Below are positions 33,771-45,226 of a stretch of DNA of 64,000 bases, in pieces. Source of the stretch: Dama dama (lineage: Eukaryota > Chordata > Mammalia > Artiodactyla > Cervidae); contig NC_083712.1 in NCBI RefSeq assembly GCF_033118175.1, forward strand, positions 8,876,956 through 8,940,955. The letters are read 5' to 3'. The notes under the pieces are model-generated. The model saw nothing but the letters and a program-made list of their open reading frames with translations, was not told where the DNA came from and did not search any database. The number at the start of each line of letters is the position of its first letter. Positions within the stretch are counted from its first letter, which is position 1. The position numbers were made by a program, and so were the translations under genes.

Positions 33771-33856
33771 GTGGAGACAGCTACAGACTCCGACACGGAG
33801 AGCCGGGGGCTGCGGGAGTACCACTCGGTGGGCGTCCAGGTGGAAGATGAGAAACG
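33771..33856 (+). CDS. DLGAP2: DLGAP2 exon with LC8-type motif SVGVQVED
   Basis: The 86-nt exon is bounded by TTGCACTAG (AG 33769-33770) and GTAACC (33857). It enters in phase 0 and leaves two bases of a split Arg codon, completed in the next exon. It encodes VETATDSDTESRGLR followed by EYHSVGVQVEDEK (residues 132-159). SVGVQVED (150-157) is a G-V-Q-V-E/D motif of the kind by which the SAPAP/GKAP family binds dynein light chain, linking the postsynaptic scaffold to dynein and myosin V transport. The acidic TDSDTES run looks like a casein-kinase-2-type cluster. Confidence 0.96.
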
Positions 33857-35543
33857 GTAACCACTTCAGACTTCCGGGGCCTCTGAGCAGGGCTACGGGT
33901 TAGAAACGTGATGGCGAGTGTCTGGACAGCACAGGCCATCAACGGTTCATGCTGCTTGTGGAGACAGGGTCATATATCCCTAACCCTAACTCAGTGGATA
34001 TCATTCGGGTATGAATTAGCATCCTTCTGAGCTTTGTTTCTGCTAGCGGCTGGGGACTCATTTTTTTCTAAAGTAACTTACCACCTGTGAAAGCAGAGGG
34101 GCTGGCAGCTCTGAACACCAGAGTCCTTCACCCAAAGGGGAAAAGGATGAGCATAAAGCCAGTGCAGGTTTTCCCGCCTTAGGATGTTAACAGTACAGCC
34201 ACAGAGAGAGGGAGAGTGAAAGAAGATTGAAGAATCCTTAGGATGGTGACGCTTCAAAAGAAGCCTTCACGCTACCCAGCACAGAGAAGTCCATGATAAG
34301 AGTGTTGTTTTTGTAATGAGGACAGGGTGATTATTCTATTTTATATTTAAAATAGCATATCTTGTAAGTTTCATAAAGACAGATTTGATGGGCATATCAC
34401 ATCGTGAGTGCCAGGCAGCGTCTGGTTGTTGAAACCCTGGTGAGTCACTCACAGTGAAGGTTTTAGACCAACCTGCAAAGATGTGGACTGCCAAGGAATC
34501 GAGAGCACAAACTGATGGCTTCCCCAGGATGGGGGCCTCTCAGAAACCGTGTCTTCTGCCCCAGGACCTGGGCTCGCGGCCCCCCGTCCCCGCTGGTGGC
34601 TCCTTCTCAGCGCCTTGCCTCCAGCGAAGGCACATCCATTAGCCAGCTGCACACACAGCTGCCTGCCATCTGCGGGTCCAGCTGGTGAGGAGCCAACTTA
34701 TGTAGCTTGGCAGAGTTTAGGTGTGCAGACACACATGCACACACACACACACATGTACACATGCACACATAGACACACACTCACACAGGCATACACATGC
34801 ATGCACACAGAGAGACACGCATGCACACAGACACACATGCACATGCATGCACATGCATGCACACACACACACACACACACATAGTTCTCACCAGCAAAAT
34901 CTGGGCTCCAGTTATAAGTTCGTTCTTGCCAGTCCTTTCAGTAACTGGCTATGAGGAATGAGTGACATTTAAATACATACAATGAAAATGTTTTTTAAAC
35001 ACCTGCTGAAGTCAGAATTTGGATTCATTATTTTGCATAAAAGACATAACCAGATGATACTGCATTATTCAGAGAGAAGAAACTCATGTCCTGAAATATG
35101 ATATGAATAGCCACCAGAACTCAACAAGACACAGATGTTATTACTTAAAAGAATTATGTACTTGAAAGAAGCAGTGGGGCTTCATTTTACATACACACAA
35201 CACACAGAAATGTGTAAGCCTGTCACGTATTTCTGAAAGGCAGGTAACCACCCCAAGGCAGTGGTTTCGGGAATAGATTAAGCCACCTGTGGTAAACTTA
35301 AGTCTTCAGTGGGCATCACTTAGCCACTGAAGCTTAGGTAAAAGTTAGAGTTTCATTCTTTGCAAAGTCAAATAAAGCTCTCACACAGATGAAACACCAG
35401 TGTGCTGATAACAAAGATGAAAACACTTGTCTCTGCCACGAGGCTGGCGTGTGGCCCAGCCTGCTCGGATGTGTAAGCTTGGCTCTGCGGCTCAGGGTCA
35501 TCTCCGACAAGCTCCCGTCTGTCTCCCCCCCAACCCCCCGCAG
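33857..35543 (+). other. DLGAP2 intron (1.7 kb) with CA microsatellite
   Basis: GT-AG boundaries with a C-rich acceptor tract. CCCTAACCCTAAC at 33979-33991 is two telomere-like units. A (CA)n-type tract occupies 34722-34882. Open frames across the (CA)n are repeat artefacts. Confidence 0.85.
34722..34882 (+). repeat. (CA)n-rich microsatellite / minisatellite
   Basis: Interrupted CA repeats with ATGCACA words. The pure core is at about 34859-34880, (AC)n. Likely polymorphic. Confidence 0.93.
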
Positions 35544-35959
35544 ACACGGACGCTTCAAGCGCTCCAACAGCGTGACGGCTGGGGTGCAGGCGGACCTGGA
35601 GCTGGAGGGCTTCCCAGGACACGTCGCCACGGAGGACAAGGGCCTGCAGTTCGGGTCCTCCTTCCAGAGGCACTCGGAGCCCAGCACCCCCACGCAGTAT
35701 GGGGCAGTGCGCACCGTCCGGACCCAGGGGCTCTTCAGTTACCGGGAGGACTACCGGACCCCCGTGGACACTGCCAGCCTGCCCCCTCCCGACCCCTGGC
35801 TGGAGCCGGCCCTGGACTCAGTGGACGGCGGGCGCGCGTCCCCGTGCCACAGGGACGGCGCGTGGTTCCTGAAGCTGCTGCACACGGAGACGAAGCGGAT
35901 GGAAGGCTGGTGCAAGGAGATGGAGAGGGAAGCCGAGGAGAACGACCTCGTGGAGGAAG
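35544..35959 (+). CDS. DLGAP2: DLGAP2 large exon: phosphorylatable linker to GH1 domain
   Basis: The 416-nt exon starts by completing the split Arg codon and leaves one base of a split Val codon. Residues 161-298 include HGRFKRSNSVTAGVQADLEL (RSNS is a basophilic kinase-type site; GVQAD resembles a further LC8-type motif). Then come GLQFGSSFQRHSEPSTPTQY, TQGLFSYREDYRT and LPPPDPWLEPALD. The start of the helical GKAP/GH1 domain follows: WFLKLLHTETKRMEGWCKEM, then EREAEENDL. The GH1 domain is the defining C-terminal fold of the SAPAP family. The predicted protein follows DLGAP2 and not DLGAP1 in this stretch (ELEGFPGH, YREDYRT). Bases after the donor (GTAAGA, 35960) are intronic. Confidence 0.96.
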
Positions 35960-37391
35960 GTAAGAGGCAGGTCTCTGCTGAGGCCTGAAGACACTCGCCA
36001 GGTTTCCATAAAGCAAATGAGCACGTGGAGGATGAAATCCATGAGGACAGTCCCTTTGATCCCTGAGTAAATTAAAGTGCATGGGCTCCCACCATACCCC
36101 ACCTGAGCCAAGACGCAAGCAAATGAACAGAAAAGCAGTGGCTGAGATATTGACGGGCATCCCTCTGTTCCATGCTGTGTGATGGATAGCAGGATGGCTC
36201 AGGCCCGCAGGGGTCTCCGGACTGCAGGTTATCTCAGGGTCCATGTGCTGGTTCTCTGAATTTTGGCAATGATGATGGGCAACAATTCAACTGTTTTCTA
36301 GACTCGTGACTGTTCCGTGTTAAAAGAAATTGCTTTGGCTTTGTGTCAGAGAAAAGCTGGAGATGGTAAGTGACTGACCTCCTAGCTAGTGATGGAGTGT
36401 CTTCTGCTGTTCAGAAAATGCCATGCCTCATCCCTGGCCATTTACTTCACTCTGATTCTCTGAATCCGTCACCCTCATTTGTGGTTCAGAGAGGATCCCT
36501 GAGCAATAAAGTACACACTTGGCTTGTGCCTTAGGCCCTGGGAATTAAGAGGTGACACTAAAAGCCCCCAGCACTGGAGCCTTGTCCTGGTAAGCTATGA
36601 TTTTCTTGTCACTGGGGGTGGTCGGGAAAATCCTGGAAGTAATGCCGTGAACATCCTGTGTATGACTTGATGATCTGCAGTGACCCGGATCAACAGTAAG
36701 ATCCTGTCACCTAGGCTGTCGTCATCTTATTATCAGCATCTGGAGAACACGTTTCTCCTTCAGCCCGGCAGAGGAAAGGGGGTTTCTGCTGTCCGTCAGC
36801 TGCATTTCTCTACACAAGTTTTTTTCACCTTGTTTGCACCTTTGGGATCTTCTCCCGGACTATGTGTCCTGTAAAGCCCCAGCAGGCATTTGCTGAGCAC
36901 ATGGTCTCATAGACTGCAGGTGGAGACACTGATGAGCGTGCAGCACAGACACCGCAGGGACCGCAGAGTGGGTAAGACCAGCACAGAGGCGTTTCTAGTG
37001 AGTGAGGAACGTGCACGTGGTAAGAGCGGTGCAGAGCCAGCGCTGTAAACACCCCCAGGTCCGGCAGATGCTGCCAGCAGGACAGTCTGAGAGGTCCTCC
37101 TGGTGGCGGGGGAGTCTGGGCGGACCTTGAGGGTGGGGAGACTAGTCAGGCAGGCGAGCGAATATCAGGGCAGGAGCAGGGGCAGAGAGCCAGGCCGGAG
37201 ACCCTCTAGGAAGGCCCTTCCTCAGACATGGACTCTGCATCTGCCTGGGGAGCTTGGTCCCGACCTCCGGAGCCCCTGGCTCTGTCATGCCTGAGGACAG
37301 GCACATGGGCACACGCCCTTCTCAAAGGTGGGGACGGCTTTGCGTTTTCCTGGAGCTCTGCCCGGTCTTAGGCTCCTGGGCAATCACACTT

Positions 37392-37481
37392 GATACACTG
37401 ATCGTCCTCCTGGGGTGCCCAGATATGCTGACCATCCTCCGGCGGCGCCCGGACATGCTGAGCGTCTGCTGGCGATGCCCA
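37392..37481 (+). repeat. 30-bp tandem repeat, three diverged copies
   Basis: Units at 37392-37421, 37422-37451 and 37452-37481 share the pattern GAtatgCTGaccgTCctcc, then gGCGaTGCCCa. Each is exactly 30 bases, so frames stay open across it on both strands. It is likely a small variable-number tandem repeat. Confidence 0.85.
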
Positions 37482-37769
37482 GCAGAAGCCTCGGTGGCGA
37501 GAGTCCGAAGGAGGAAGAGGGAAGGGGGGCAGTCTTCACACACAGGGTGCTTCCACCCCTACTCATGCCTCTGCACAGCAGAGCATGTAAAACCCCGTGT
37601 GCCCTGACACTGCCCTCGGCCAGGCAGGGGGCCCCTCCCCCAGACACCAGCTCAGTCACCGTGACTCCACGGGGTCTTCCCGCCACTGTTTCATAACCTC
37701 GTGAAATCACATCTCTAGGAGCCTCGGATTCAAAGAGCAGCGAACAGGGCTACCTGATCCTTTCTGTGA

Positions 37770-38340
37770 TTTTCTCAATTTCTTCATTACCCAGCTTTAT
37801 TTTTTGTGCCAAAGGTGAGAGAATGCTTGCTTTGAATCTCAACTGTATGCTTCGCACATTAACCGAGCGCCGTATTGGTCACGTTTAAGTGATTCCCTAG
37901 TAATGGTTAATGGTGAGATAACTTTCCATTCCACTCCTCACTTTAAAAACAGGTACACGGTTCTTGGTTACAGTCCTGTTAAAAAGCGAAGATTAAATTA
38001 AATGACCGTTGAACCAAAACCCTGAGCTCCGAATATTGAAATTTCCATTATGTGAGATAACTTTTCTCCCAAGCTATTATTTTATAACCACAGCTCACTG
38101 AATTGATCGAACAAATTCAGATTCACTCAGGTCTCTACGGTTAATAAAAATATCATGAGAACTGTTAAATACTGGTATAAGTTAAATCATATTAAAGCAG
38201 GTTAATCCATAAACAGATACTCTGCAGGGATTGTAAACCACCACTAGACTAGTGTTTTGCGGTTTTTGTGTTAATTATGTTAAACCAAATGGGTAAGTGG
38301 CATAAAGTAAAACCAAAAAAATAAAAATTAAAAAAAAAAG
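37770..38340. other. AT-rich intronic block without recognisable repeats
   Basis: Unlike the surrounding GC-rich intron, this stretch is AT-rich and keeps scattered CpGs. No ruminant repeat is visible in it. It could hold conserved non-coding sequence, but no comparison is possible here. Confidence 0.25.
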
Positions 38341-38769
38341 GTATGTTTTCTGAAATGGAAGTTTCCAGAGCCACAAAGATCTTACTCAGCAGGTTTGTAA
38401 AAAGATGAATGGCCTGAGGAACTGCGCAGTGGGGTCTTTTGAGAGGTGCTGGGGTGTTCTCTGGCCCCCAAACATCTCTGCCCCAGAGCTGCTAATCTGA
38501 AGATCTCCCAGCCAGAGGCACAGACCGCAGGCTCAAGGTGCCAGGAGACCTCATCATCTGAGGGACCCCCATTCTCACTCGCCACGTTATTGCCAGAGCT
38601 GGGGTTCGATGCTCACCGCGGGTCTCCCAGACCTCCTTCCCTGGAGGTCCACGCTCTCTGGTCCGGCTCGGGCACCGTGCTGTCGGCGGTAATCACAGTG
38701 ACCCGGGGGACTCGGGGACCAAGGGGGTGAGGAGGACAGGCCACAGGGACACTGCCCTGGCCCTGCGGT

Positions 38770-39080
38770 CTGTCCGGGAGTCCACACACTGAAGGTTAGA
38801 AGCGGGACGGCTTCCGAGCACCGCCGCTTCCAGCCGGGACCGGCCCGGTCACCGCGAGCCCGAGGCCCCGCCTCTGACAGGACGCAGCGCCCGCGGAGGG
38901 TGCGGGCAGCGCGCGGGCCGCCCCAGCCGCCGGGGCCGCGGCAAAGCGAGGCTGAGAGAAGGCGTGTGGTCGAGAAACGGGAAGCTGAGAAAGCCTGAGG
39001 CTTCGCCGGGGGTTTGTGGACTCGGGCGCGTCCCCACGCCTGGGTCTGGGGGAAATCCGAGAGACCCGCGAGGTCGTGGA
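38770..39080. promoter_or_regulatory. Intronic CpG island
   Basis: High GC with dense CpG (for example CACCGCGAGCCCGAGG, then GCAGCGCGCGGGCCGCCCCA). It lacks any recognisable repeat and sits mid-intron between DLGAP2 exons. It might be an alternative or antisense promoter, or only a remnant island. Minus and plus open frames across it are composition effects. Confidence 0.5.
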
Positions 39081-39367
39081 TCTCCGCAAACTGTGTACAA
39101 ATGCTAGAAAAGCCCACCTCGAATTTGAAAAGAATAGTGTTAGTGTTGCCCTGGCACTTCATAATAAATTTAGGTGGAGTTGGAAATTGTAGAACAGGTG
39201 TGAAAAATAAATTAAAGGAGCAAGTCAGTTAATCAAATTTCTCTGTACATCAAAGGCCTGGGTTGTCTCAGGTTCTTTGTAAATTTGCATTCTGATGAGC
39301 ATGAGCCCTTATCTGTAGCTCTTAAAAGAAAGTGGTTAAACTATGACAGAATTAGGGAAGGATAGTG

Positions 39368-39490
39368 GAAAAGAAATGGCAACCCACTCCAGTATTCTTG
39401 CCTGAAAAATCCCATGGACTGAGGATCCTGGTAGGCTACAGTCCATGGGGTCGCAAAGAGTCAGACACGACTGAGTGACTTCACTTCAGT
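39368..39490 (+). mobile_element. Bov-A monomer SINE
   Basis: AAATGGCAACCCACTCCAGT (from 39376), then CCCATGGACTGAGGATCCTG, ending GACTGAGTGACTTCACTTC. The tRNA head is absent, so it is a Bov-A unit or a 5'-truncated Bov-tA. Confidence 0.9.
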
Positions 39491-40258
39491 GGAAAAGAAT
39501 AAATTGAATTTTTGCTTCAAATTCTTTGCAATTACGGGAAGCTATTATTTACATTGTAGGTGTCGGATAGAACCATCCGCGCTGATGAGCACAGATTCCC
39601 TGCCATCAGCTGTCAGGCCAGTAGCCACACTCTGACATTCCTTACCTCTCCCGAGCAATAATCAGCGTATACCCTTTATAATAAGTCTCCACTATATTAA
39701 ATCAACACCCAGACATCACCCCCTATCCATGCTGTGCTGAGGTTTATTAACTGAAGTCCTATATATTAATCCTCCCATTGAGGTGCCTTTTAAAAAGGAT
39801 GTGAAAAACGGGGACTGAAAGTCCAGCATCACGACACCTCACAGACGACCCCACTGTTGACTTTCTCATGCTTTTCATCTTTCTTATGAACCTGTGGAGT
39901 AAGATGTTTGTGGCTATGGAAACTTTTATTTCAGAAACCACACTACTCTGGGGGGTTTCTTTTTGTTTGTTTTACTTTGTGTTACTGACAATGCCATTGG
40001 TTTAACTGATTGACTTTTTAATTATCACTTCAGCAAGCATAGCGTCAGTGAAAAAAAAAAAATGCATTTATATGTGAGTCACTTCTATATATTCGTACAG
40101 TGACCATTTGGTTAAAACAAGTCTCTTTAAAGGTCTTCGTCAGTCCTGCAAGTTACAAGGGTTTACAAGTGGAAATCAAACATGTTCAGTTTGGGGGCCA
40201 AATTGTGAACCAGGTGGGAAGTATTTTCAGCCCTTCCTGGCCATGCTCCGGCCCCTCT

Positions 40259-40306
40259 GCCTTCCTGCCCTGTGTCCCCTCCGCCTTCCCGCCCTGTGTC
40301 CCCTCC
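40259..40306 (+). repeat. Two-copy 24-bp direct repeat
   Basis: GCCTTCCTGCCCTGTGTCCC CTCC (40259-40282) and its copy at 40283-40306 differ at one base. A third partial match precedes them. Confidence 0.75.
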
Positions 40307-42315
40307 ACTGCCCAGAGCTGGGGGAGGTGAGCAGGCCGGGGGGCCGAGGGGCGAGCCCCCTGCAGCAGGCTGCGGGCGTCAGGACACTGACAAGACAGCT
40401 TTCTGTTTCGTTCAAGTCTGAAAGGATGCCGCGGTGTTATCTAGTGAGCTCACTGGTATTGAAAGTTACAGTTTTAACTCTTGTTCACGTTTTGGAAGCA
40501 ACCGAGAATTGGGTGACATTAGGGAAGCATTGGTTTCCTAGGGAGGGCCGTGGCTCTGTGGTTGTGCAGGGTGCTGGCGAGGGAGGCGCTGGCTACAGCT
40601 CATCTCCAAGAGGGTCAGAAAGACAGACATGCACAGAGATAGAGATCCCAAGAGATGGAGCGGAGGTGCTGGTGGTACTTTGTTTCAAGTACTCTGTGTG
40701 TGCAAGTCGTCACAACAAAGTTTTGGGGAACAGCAATCCAGACAAGTCAGAAAATGCAGGCAAACTCAGGAGCGTTTCAGGCCACTAACCCCCACCCCCA
40801 CCCCCCTCACCCCAGGAGAGCACCACATGGTGGACACGCTGTCCGGGGCCGGGTGCTCACCCTGTAAGCACGATGGTGCCCCGGGCCTTCTGTTCCATGG
40901 CTGCTTTCTGTCCCAGTAGGACACGTCCTCGGCACCCCTCACAGACAGATTTCAGGGACTCCGGTTCCAGTTCGTGGCACTTGGCCGCCTGTGCACCGAG
41001 GCCCCCAGCTGTGTCCATGAGCCCCACCCCGGGGAGGCCAGGAACCAGGGTCTCAGTGGCTTGTGGCCCAGAAGTCAGAGTCCTTGAGGCCGGTTTCTAG
41101 CTCGCCCTGAATGAGCCTCAACTCATTATTTTGGAGGCTGTATATCAAAATTGGCAGTGTTTGGGGAAATTAGGGAGAAAGCTAGAGAAACTGAGTGTAC
41201 CTCTCTGGACGTGGGCTGCACCCCTGTGGAAATGCCAGGTCTCAGGCCCACCCCACACCCCCTGACTCTGCCCGTAACCAGACTCTCCCCGGCCAAGTGA
41301 CCCACGTGCTGAAGGTTCTGCCCTCTGGGCTCTTCTCCAGGCTGAACCTCAGGAATGTCCCAGGGTCGACAATCCGCAAGTACCAAAACACCCTGTTGGT
41401 GGTGATGGTTCAGTGTCTGCTTCATGCAAGACGAGCTCCCAGCTAAGATCTTTGTCTCGGAAGGCTCCCCACTCCCCTGGGCTGGAGACAAGCTGGCCCC
41501 ACATGGAACGTAAGGGGCTCTGTGTAGCTGGTTGTTATCTGTGTTGTGCGGGTCTTAAAGGGGACTCAAGAGAGGAGACAGTTGCCCTCAGAGGGGAGTA
41601 GCTGGGGATGGCCTCTTAGACCGAACCCCAGAGACAAGGGCCCAGGTACAAAGGCCAGAAGCGTTTGCCTCCAGATGCCTAAGTGCCTCTGAGATTCATG
41701 GGAGTTGGGGTCTCCCAAAGCTGTTATTTCTGAAATAATGATGATGTTCACACAGGCCAGGATTGGGGCAGAATAATGGGAAGTGAGGAGGCACTTGGAG
41801 GGAGTGGGTGGGAGGTTTCCCAAAATTTTCATGCCAGAAATCTTTCTTTTGCCCAGTTCAAATCCCTAAGTCATCACAACTATCCAGTAAGTGGTTAAAT
41901 CCTTTCCAGTGACAAAGCTGTATTACTTACTTTTTTAAAGTGCCCTTTGATTAATTAAGTTCTTACAACTTGAGATCCTTCGTAGATTAAACTGACCCTT
42001 GCTGCTCCTGACAGCCCTGGTGAGCTGGCCACCAGGTGCCAAAGGCAGGACGTCCTCACGCACGCTTCCAGGGGTCAGCATGGTGATGTGAGGGGCCAGG
42101 GTCCCTGACAGCCAGCTTACTCCCGAGGGGCTGGGTGGGCTAGCAGGACCTTTCAAAGGTAAATTTCCCCCCCACACTGAGGTGTCCTGACAGTCAGTAT
42201 TTGGTCATCTTTGAATTTCCTTCATGGATCAGGATGGACCAGATGGAAAGATGGCTCAACTGTGACCGTTCCACACAGTAATTTCAAAGTTTTCACCTCC
42301 GGTGACCGAGGATAA

Positions 42316-42513
42316 TGGCTTCCCAGGTGACTCAGTGGTAAAGAACCTACCTGCCAATGCAGGAAATGAGGGTTCGATCCCTGAGTAGGGAAGATCCCCA
42401 GGAGGAGGGCATGGCGACCCCCTCCAGTGTTTTTGCCTGGAGAATCCCACGGACAGAGGCGCCTGGGGGGCACAGTCCGTGGGGCTGCGGTTGGACACGA
42501 CCGCACGCACGCT
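42316..42513 (+). mobile_element. Bov-tA SINE 91 bp upstream of a DLGAP2 exon
   Basis: Full order on the plus strand: GGCTTCCCAGGTGACTCAGT head, GGGTTCGATCCCTGAGTAGG B-box region, CCCTCCAGTGTTTTTGCCTG body, GTTGGACACGACCGCACGC end. It retains CpGs. It lies in the 3' part of the intron, possibly overlapping the branch-point neighbourhood of the next exon's acceptor. Confidence 0.94.
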
Positions 42514-42604
42514 AGGACATGGAGCCGCTGCGGGAAGGCCGCCTCATGTGGTGCCCCTCTCCTGGCCCCCGCCGACCCGCCCTTAACCCTGTGTGTGTCC
42601 ACAG

Positions 42605-42696
42605 TCCTCGGCAAGATCCGGAGCGCCGTGGGGAGCGCCCAGCTGCTGATGTCCCAGAAGTTCCAGCAGTTTTACTGGCTCTGCCAGCAGAACATG
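42605..42696 (+). CDS. DLGAP2: DLGAP2 exon: GH1 domain helix
   Basis: The 92-nt exon is bounded by TGTGTCCACAG (AG 42603-42604) and GTGAGT (42697). It completes a split Val codon and then encodes LGKIRSAVGSAQLLMSQKFQ and QFYWLCQQNM (residues 300-329), ending in phase 0. This amphipathic stretch is among the most conserved parts of the GKAP/GH1 domain in all SAPAP proteins. Confidence 0.97.
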
Positions 42697-43179
42697 GTGA
42701 GTGCCCCCTCGAGACCCTAGGGTGCAGGTCAGCAGGCCGGGTGTCCACTCTTTCCGCCCTCACCTCTGCCCTGTCCGCTGTGAAGGACCGCTGCGGGAGC
42801 GCGGCCTGGTGAAGGACGGGGATGCACCCAGCTCCAGGGCCCAAAGCAGAGAGGCCTCGGCTGTGGACAAGGGATGGGTGCGGTGGGCAGAGGGCGGTGG
42901 GCCCCCAGCCACGAGAGTGTCCTTGGCCACCGGCCTGCCCCTGGGGACCCCAGGCAGGGGGACAAGTGTGAATCTTGTCATGGGAATGTCACGGTGAACG
43001 CAGCACCAGGAGGTGACTCCAATAGAAACACGTAAGCAGCCACGCTGAGAGAGACTGGCAGGGGATTCCAGGAGCAGTACCGGCTTTATGTTACAAGCAG
43101 GAGTGAACTGAAACACTGTGGACTAAGTTAGGAAATACGGTTGGCACTAAACTTGGTTCTGATCTTCCTGAAAATCAAA

Positions 43180-43290
43180 GGAAATATATATATATTATAT
43201 ACACATATATAGATATTCTAATGTGAATACTTACATATATACAATATTATGTATAAATAAATATAAATACATATCATTACACACATACTT
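43180..43290. repeat. AT-rich (TA)n low-complexity tract
   Basis: Interrupted ATATAT and ATACAT words. No coding content. Confidence 0.85.
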
Positions 43291-45117
43291 TTCCTTATCT
43301 GACCAAAGAAAGTACTCACTTGATATTATTTTGGAGAAACAATAATTATTTGGAGAAAGTCATTGAAGAGTAATAGCTGAATGGTATTCACACTACTTTA
43401 CAACCTCTTCTATGTATTTTTATTTATAATCCGTACACTGACCTCTTTCAGACCAAACATTTTCATTAACACACAAGCAGCAGTTCACAATGCCTCGACC
43501 TTGTTTTGCTCCGTCCTTAAATTCACAAGGAGACCTGTGAGTTTGCAGCATGTTCTTCCACATGGAGGCAGCCTAGCACGTCAGAGTTGCCAATTCATCC
43601 CGCTTCATCAGGATCATTAAAAAGAATGTTTTCTCCAATATTTTCCATTAATCCCATTCCAGTTCATCATGAGATTTAAAGCGTTAGCACCTGGTCTCCT
43701 CTGACGTGAAGTTACAATCAACATTTAAGAGCAGGGGACAGGCAGGCTTAGGGTCCCTGAAAGGAACATGCAGCTGTAGAAACACTCGGCTCTCCTGTCC
43801 CCCAGGCGTGTCCTGCCCTCCCCCTGCCCCAGCCCCACCCCATCGCCATCTCTGAGGACTCACCAAGGCCACCAGGGGGCGTGGTCCCCGTTCTGCTGAG
43901 CCGATGGGTGGGTTGTCTGTGTCTTCAGGAACCTCCATGCAGCACAGTTTCCAACTGTGAGCAACGCACGTCTTCTCTGCCAGATGCAGCTGGTATTAGA
44001 CCTGAGAATTATCCAGCCTTATCCTTGACGCCTCTTACACACGTCAGATTGCACTTTGTGTTGGCCGTAGGAAGTCTGGCATTCCTTTTCGTGCGACCTC
44101 CATGTAGGGTTGGACCAAAAGCCCCGGAGCACTCGTTGGAGGAGGTTGCTGGGCTCTGGGCGGACCGTCGGCAGAGGGGCCGGCAGGGCCCTGCTCATCA
44201 AAACCACAGTGTCCTCGTCGGCAGCTCTAGTTCTAAGTCAACGGAATGGCCCCAGGGAGTGAGTCAGACCCACTAGCTGTTGAGGATGGACTCCGGGAAG
44301 GGCCTGCCCTTGACACTAGCGGGTGGACCCCTCTGGCCGTAGGGCCAGCGGCCCAGCAACCCCAGAGCTGGGAGAGACGGAGTCACACACAGACCGCAGG
44401 TCTAACGCTGCACTTGAATGAGACCATGGTCTCTCCTCAGCCCTTCTCAGGACACACAGCTCCCAGAGAATGTTCTAAAACAGAGCATCTGAGCCCACAT
44501 CCCAGGACCTCCCATGCTGGGGCCGGGTAGCACCCCGGGACCCTGCGTGCAGTCAACAGGGATGGACGGCTCTGCACACTTGCCAGGGGAGGGGACTGGC
44601 CTGGCCCACCTCGATGTGACAGACAAGGCTTACAAACAGACCAGGGTGCATGAGTGTCCGGGGACACAGACACAGCCATGCCTCCCAGAAAGAAGCAGAG
44701 GACACAGAGCAAGACCCTGACCATACTGGGGTCCACCATGACTATGGCCTCTGCCCCCCAGAGCCCAGAGCGGAGGCCCAGTGACCCCGGAGTTCACTCT
44801 TGGGCGACGTGATCCTCAGACACGCGCAGGCCCTTCACACCTGCCCCTGTGGGGGGTGGGGAGGGGAGGAGGGGTTGCTGTGCCGGCTTCGTCCTCCAGG
44901 AGGAGGATACGCAGCTCAGGACCCGCTGTTGGGGGGAGGAGCACCCTGCCAGCCCCAGCCGTCCAGGGAGCCCCTGTTAGTCCCCCCGAATCCCATCACC
45001 TGCAAGGCACAGCCCGGAGCAAGGCCTTCACTGTTTTCCTTCACAAGCAGCGGCTGAGCTCAGACTCAGGCGAGTGCATGACAACCCAGGCCCGGCGACC
45101 TGATGAGCCCTCCCGCG

Positions 45118-45226
45118 CCTGACCCTGAGCCTGACCCTGACATGACCCTGACCCTGCACGTCGCCCTGACTCTGTACCCGACCCCACCCGACCCTGACCC
45201 TGACCGGACCCTGCACCTGCCTGTCA
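45118..45226 (+). repeat. TGACCC/CCCTGA hexamer tandem tract
   Basis: About 110 bases are rich in CCTGACCCTGA words with interruptions. The reverse reads TCAGGG/GGGTCA, which is both a known variant of the telomere repeat and a nuclear-receptor half-site. The array is imperfect. Confidence 0.85.

Larger units (their letters stand above)
35960..42604 (+). other. DLGAP2 intron (6.6 kb)
   Basis: GT-AG boundaries. It contains a 30-bp three-copy tandem repeat (37392-37481), an AT-rich low-repeat region (37770-38340), a CpG-rich block (38770-39080), a Bov-A SINE, a 24-bp direct repeat (40259-40306) and, just before the next exon, a Bov-tA SINE. Open frames elsewhere have no domain. Confidence 0.85.

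Noticed and set aside
33979..33991. Telomere repeat CCCTAACCCTAAC
   Set aside because: Only two units are present, too few to call an interstitial telomere array.
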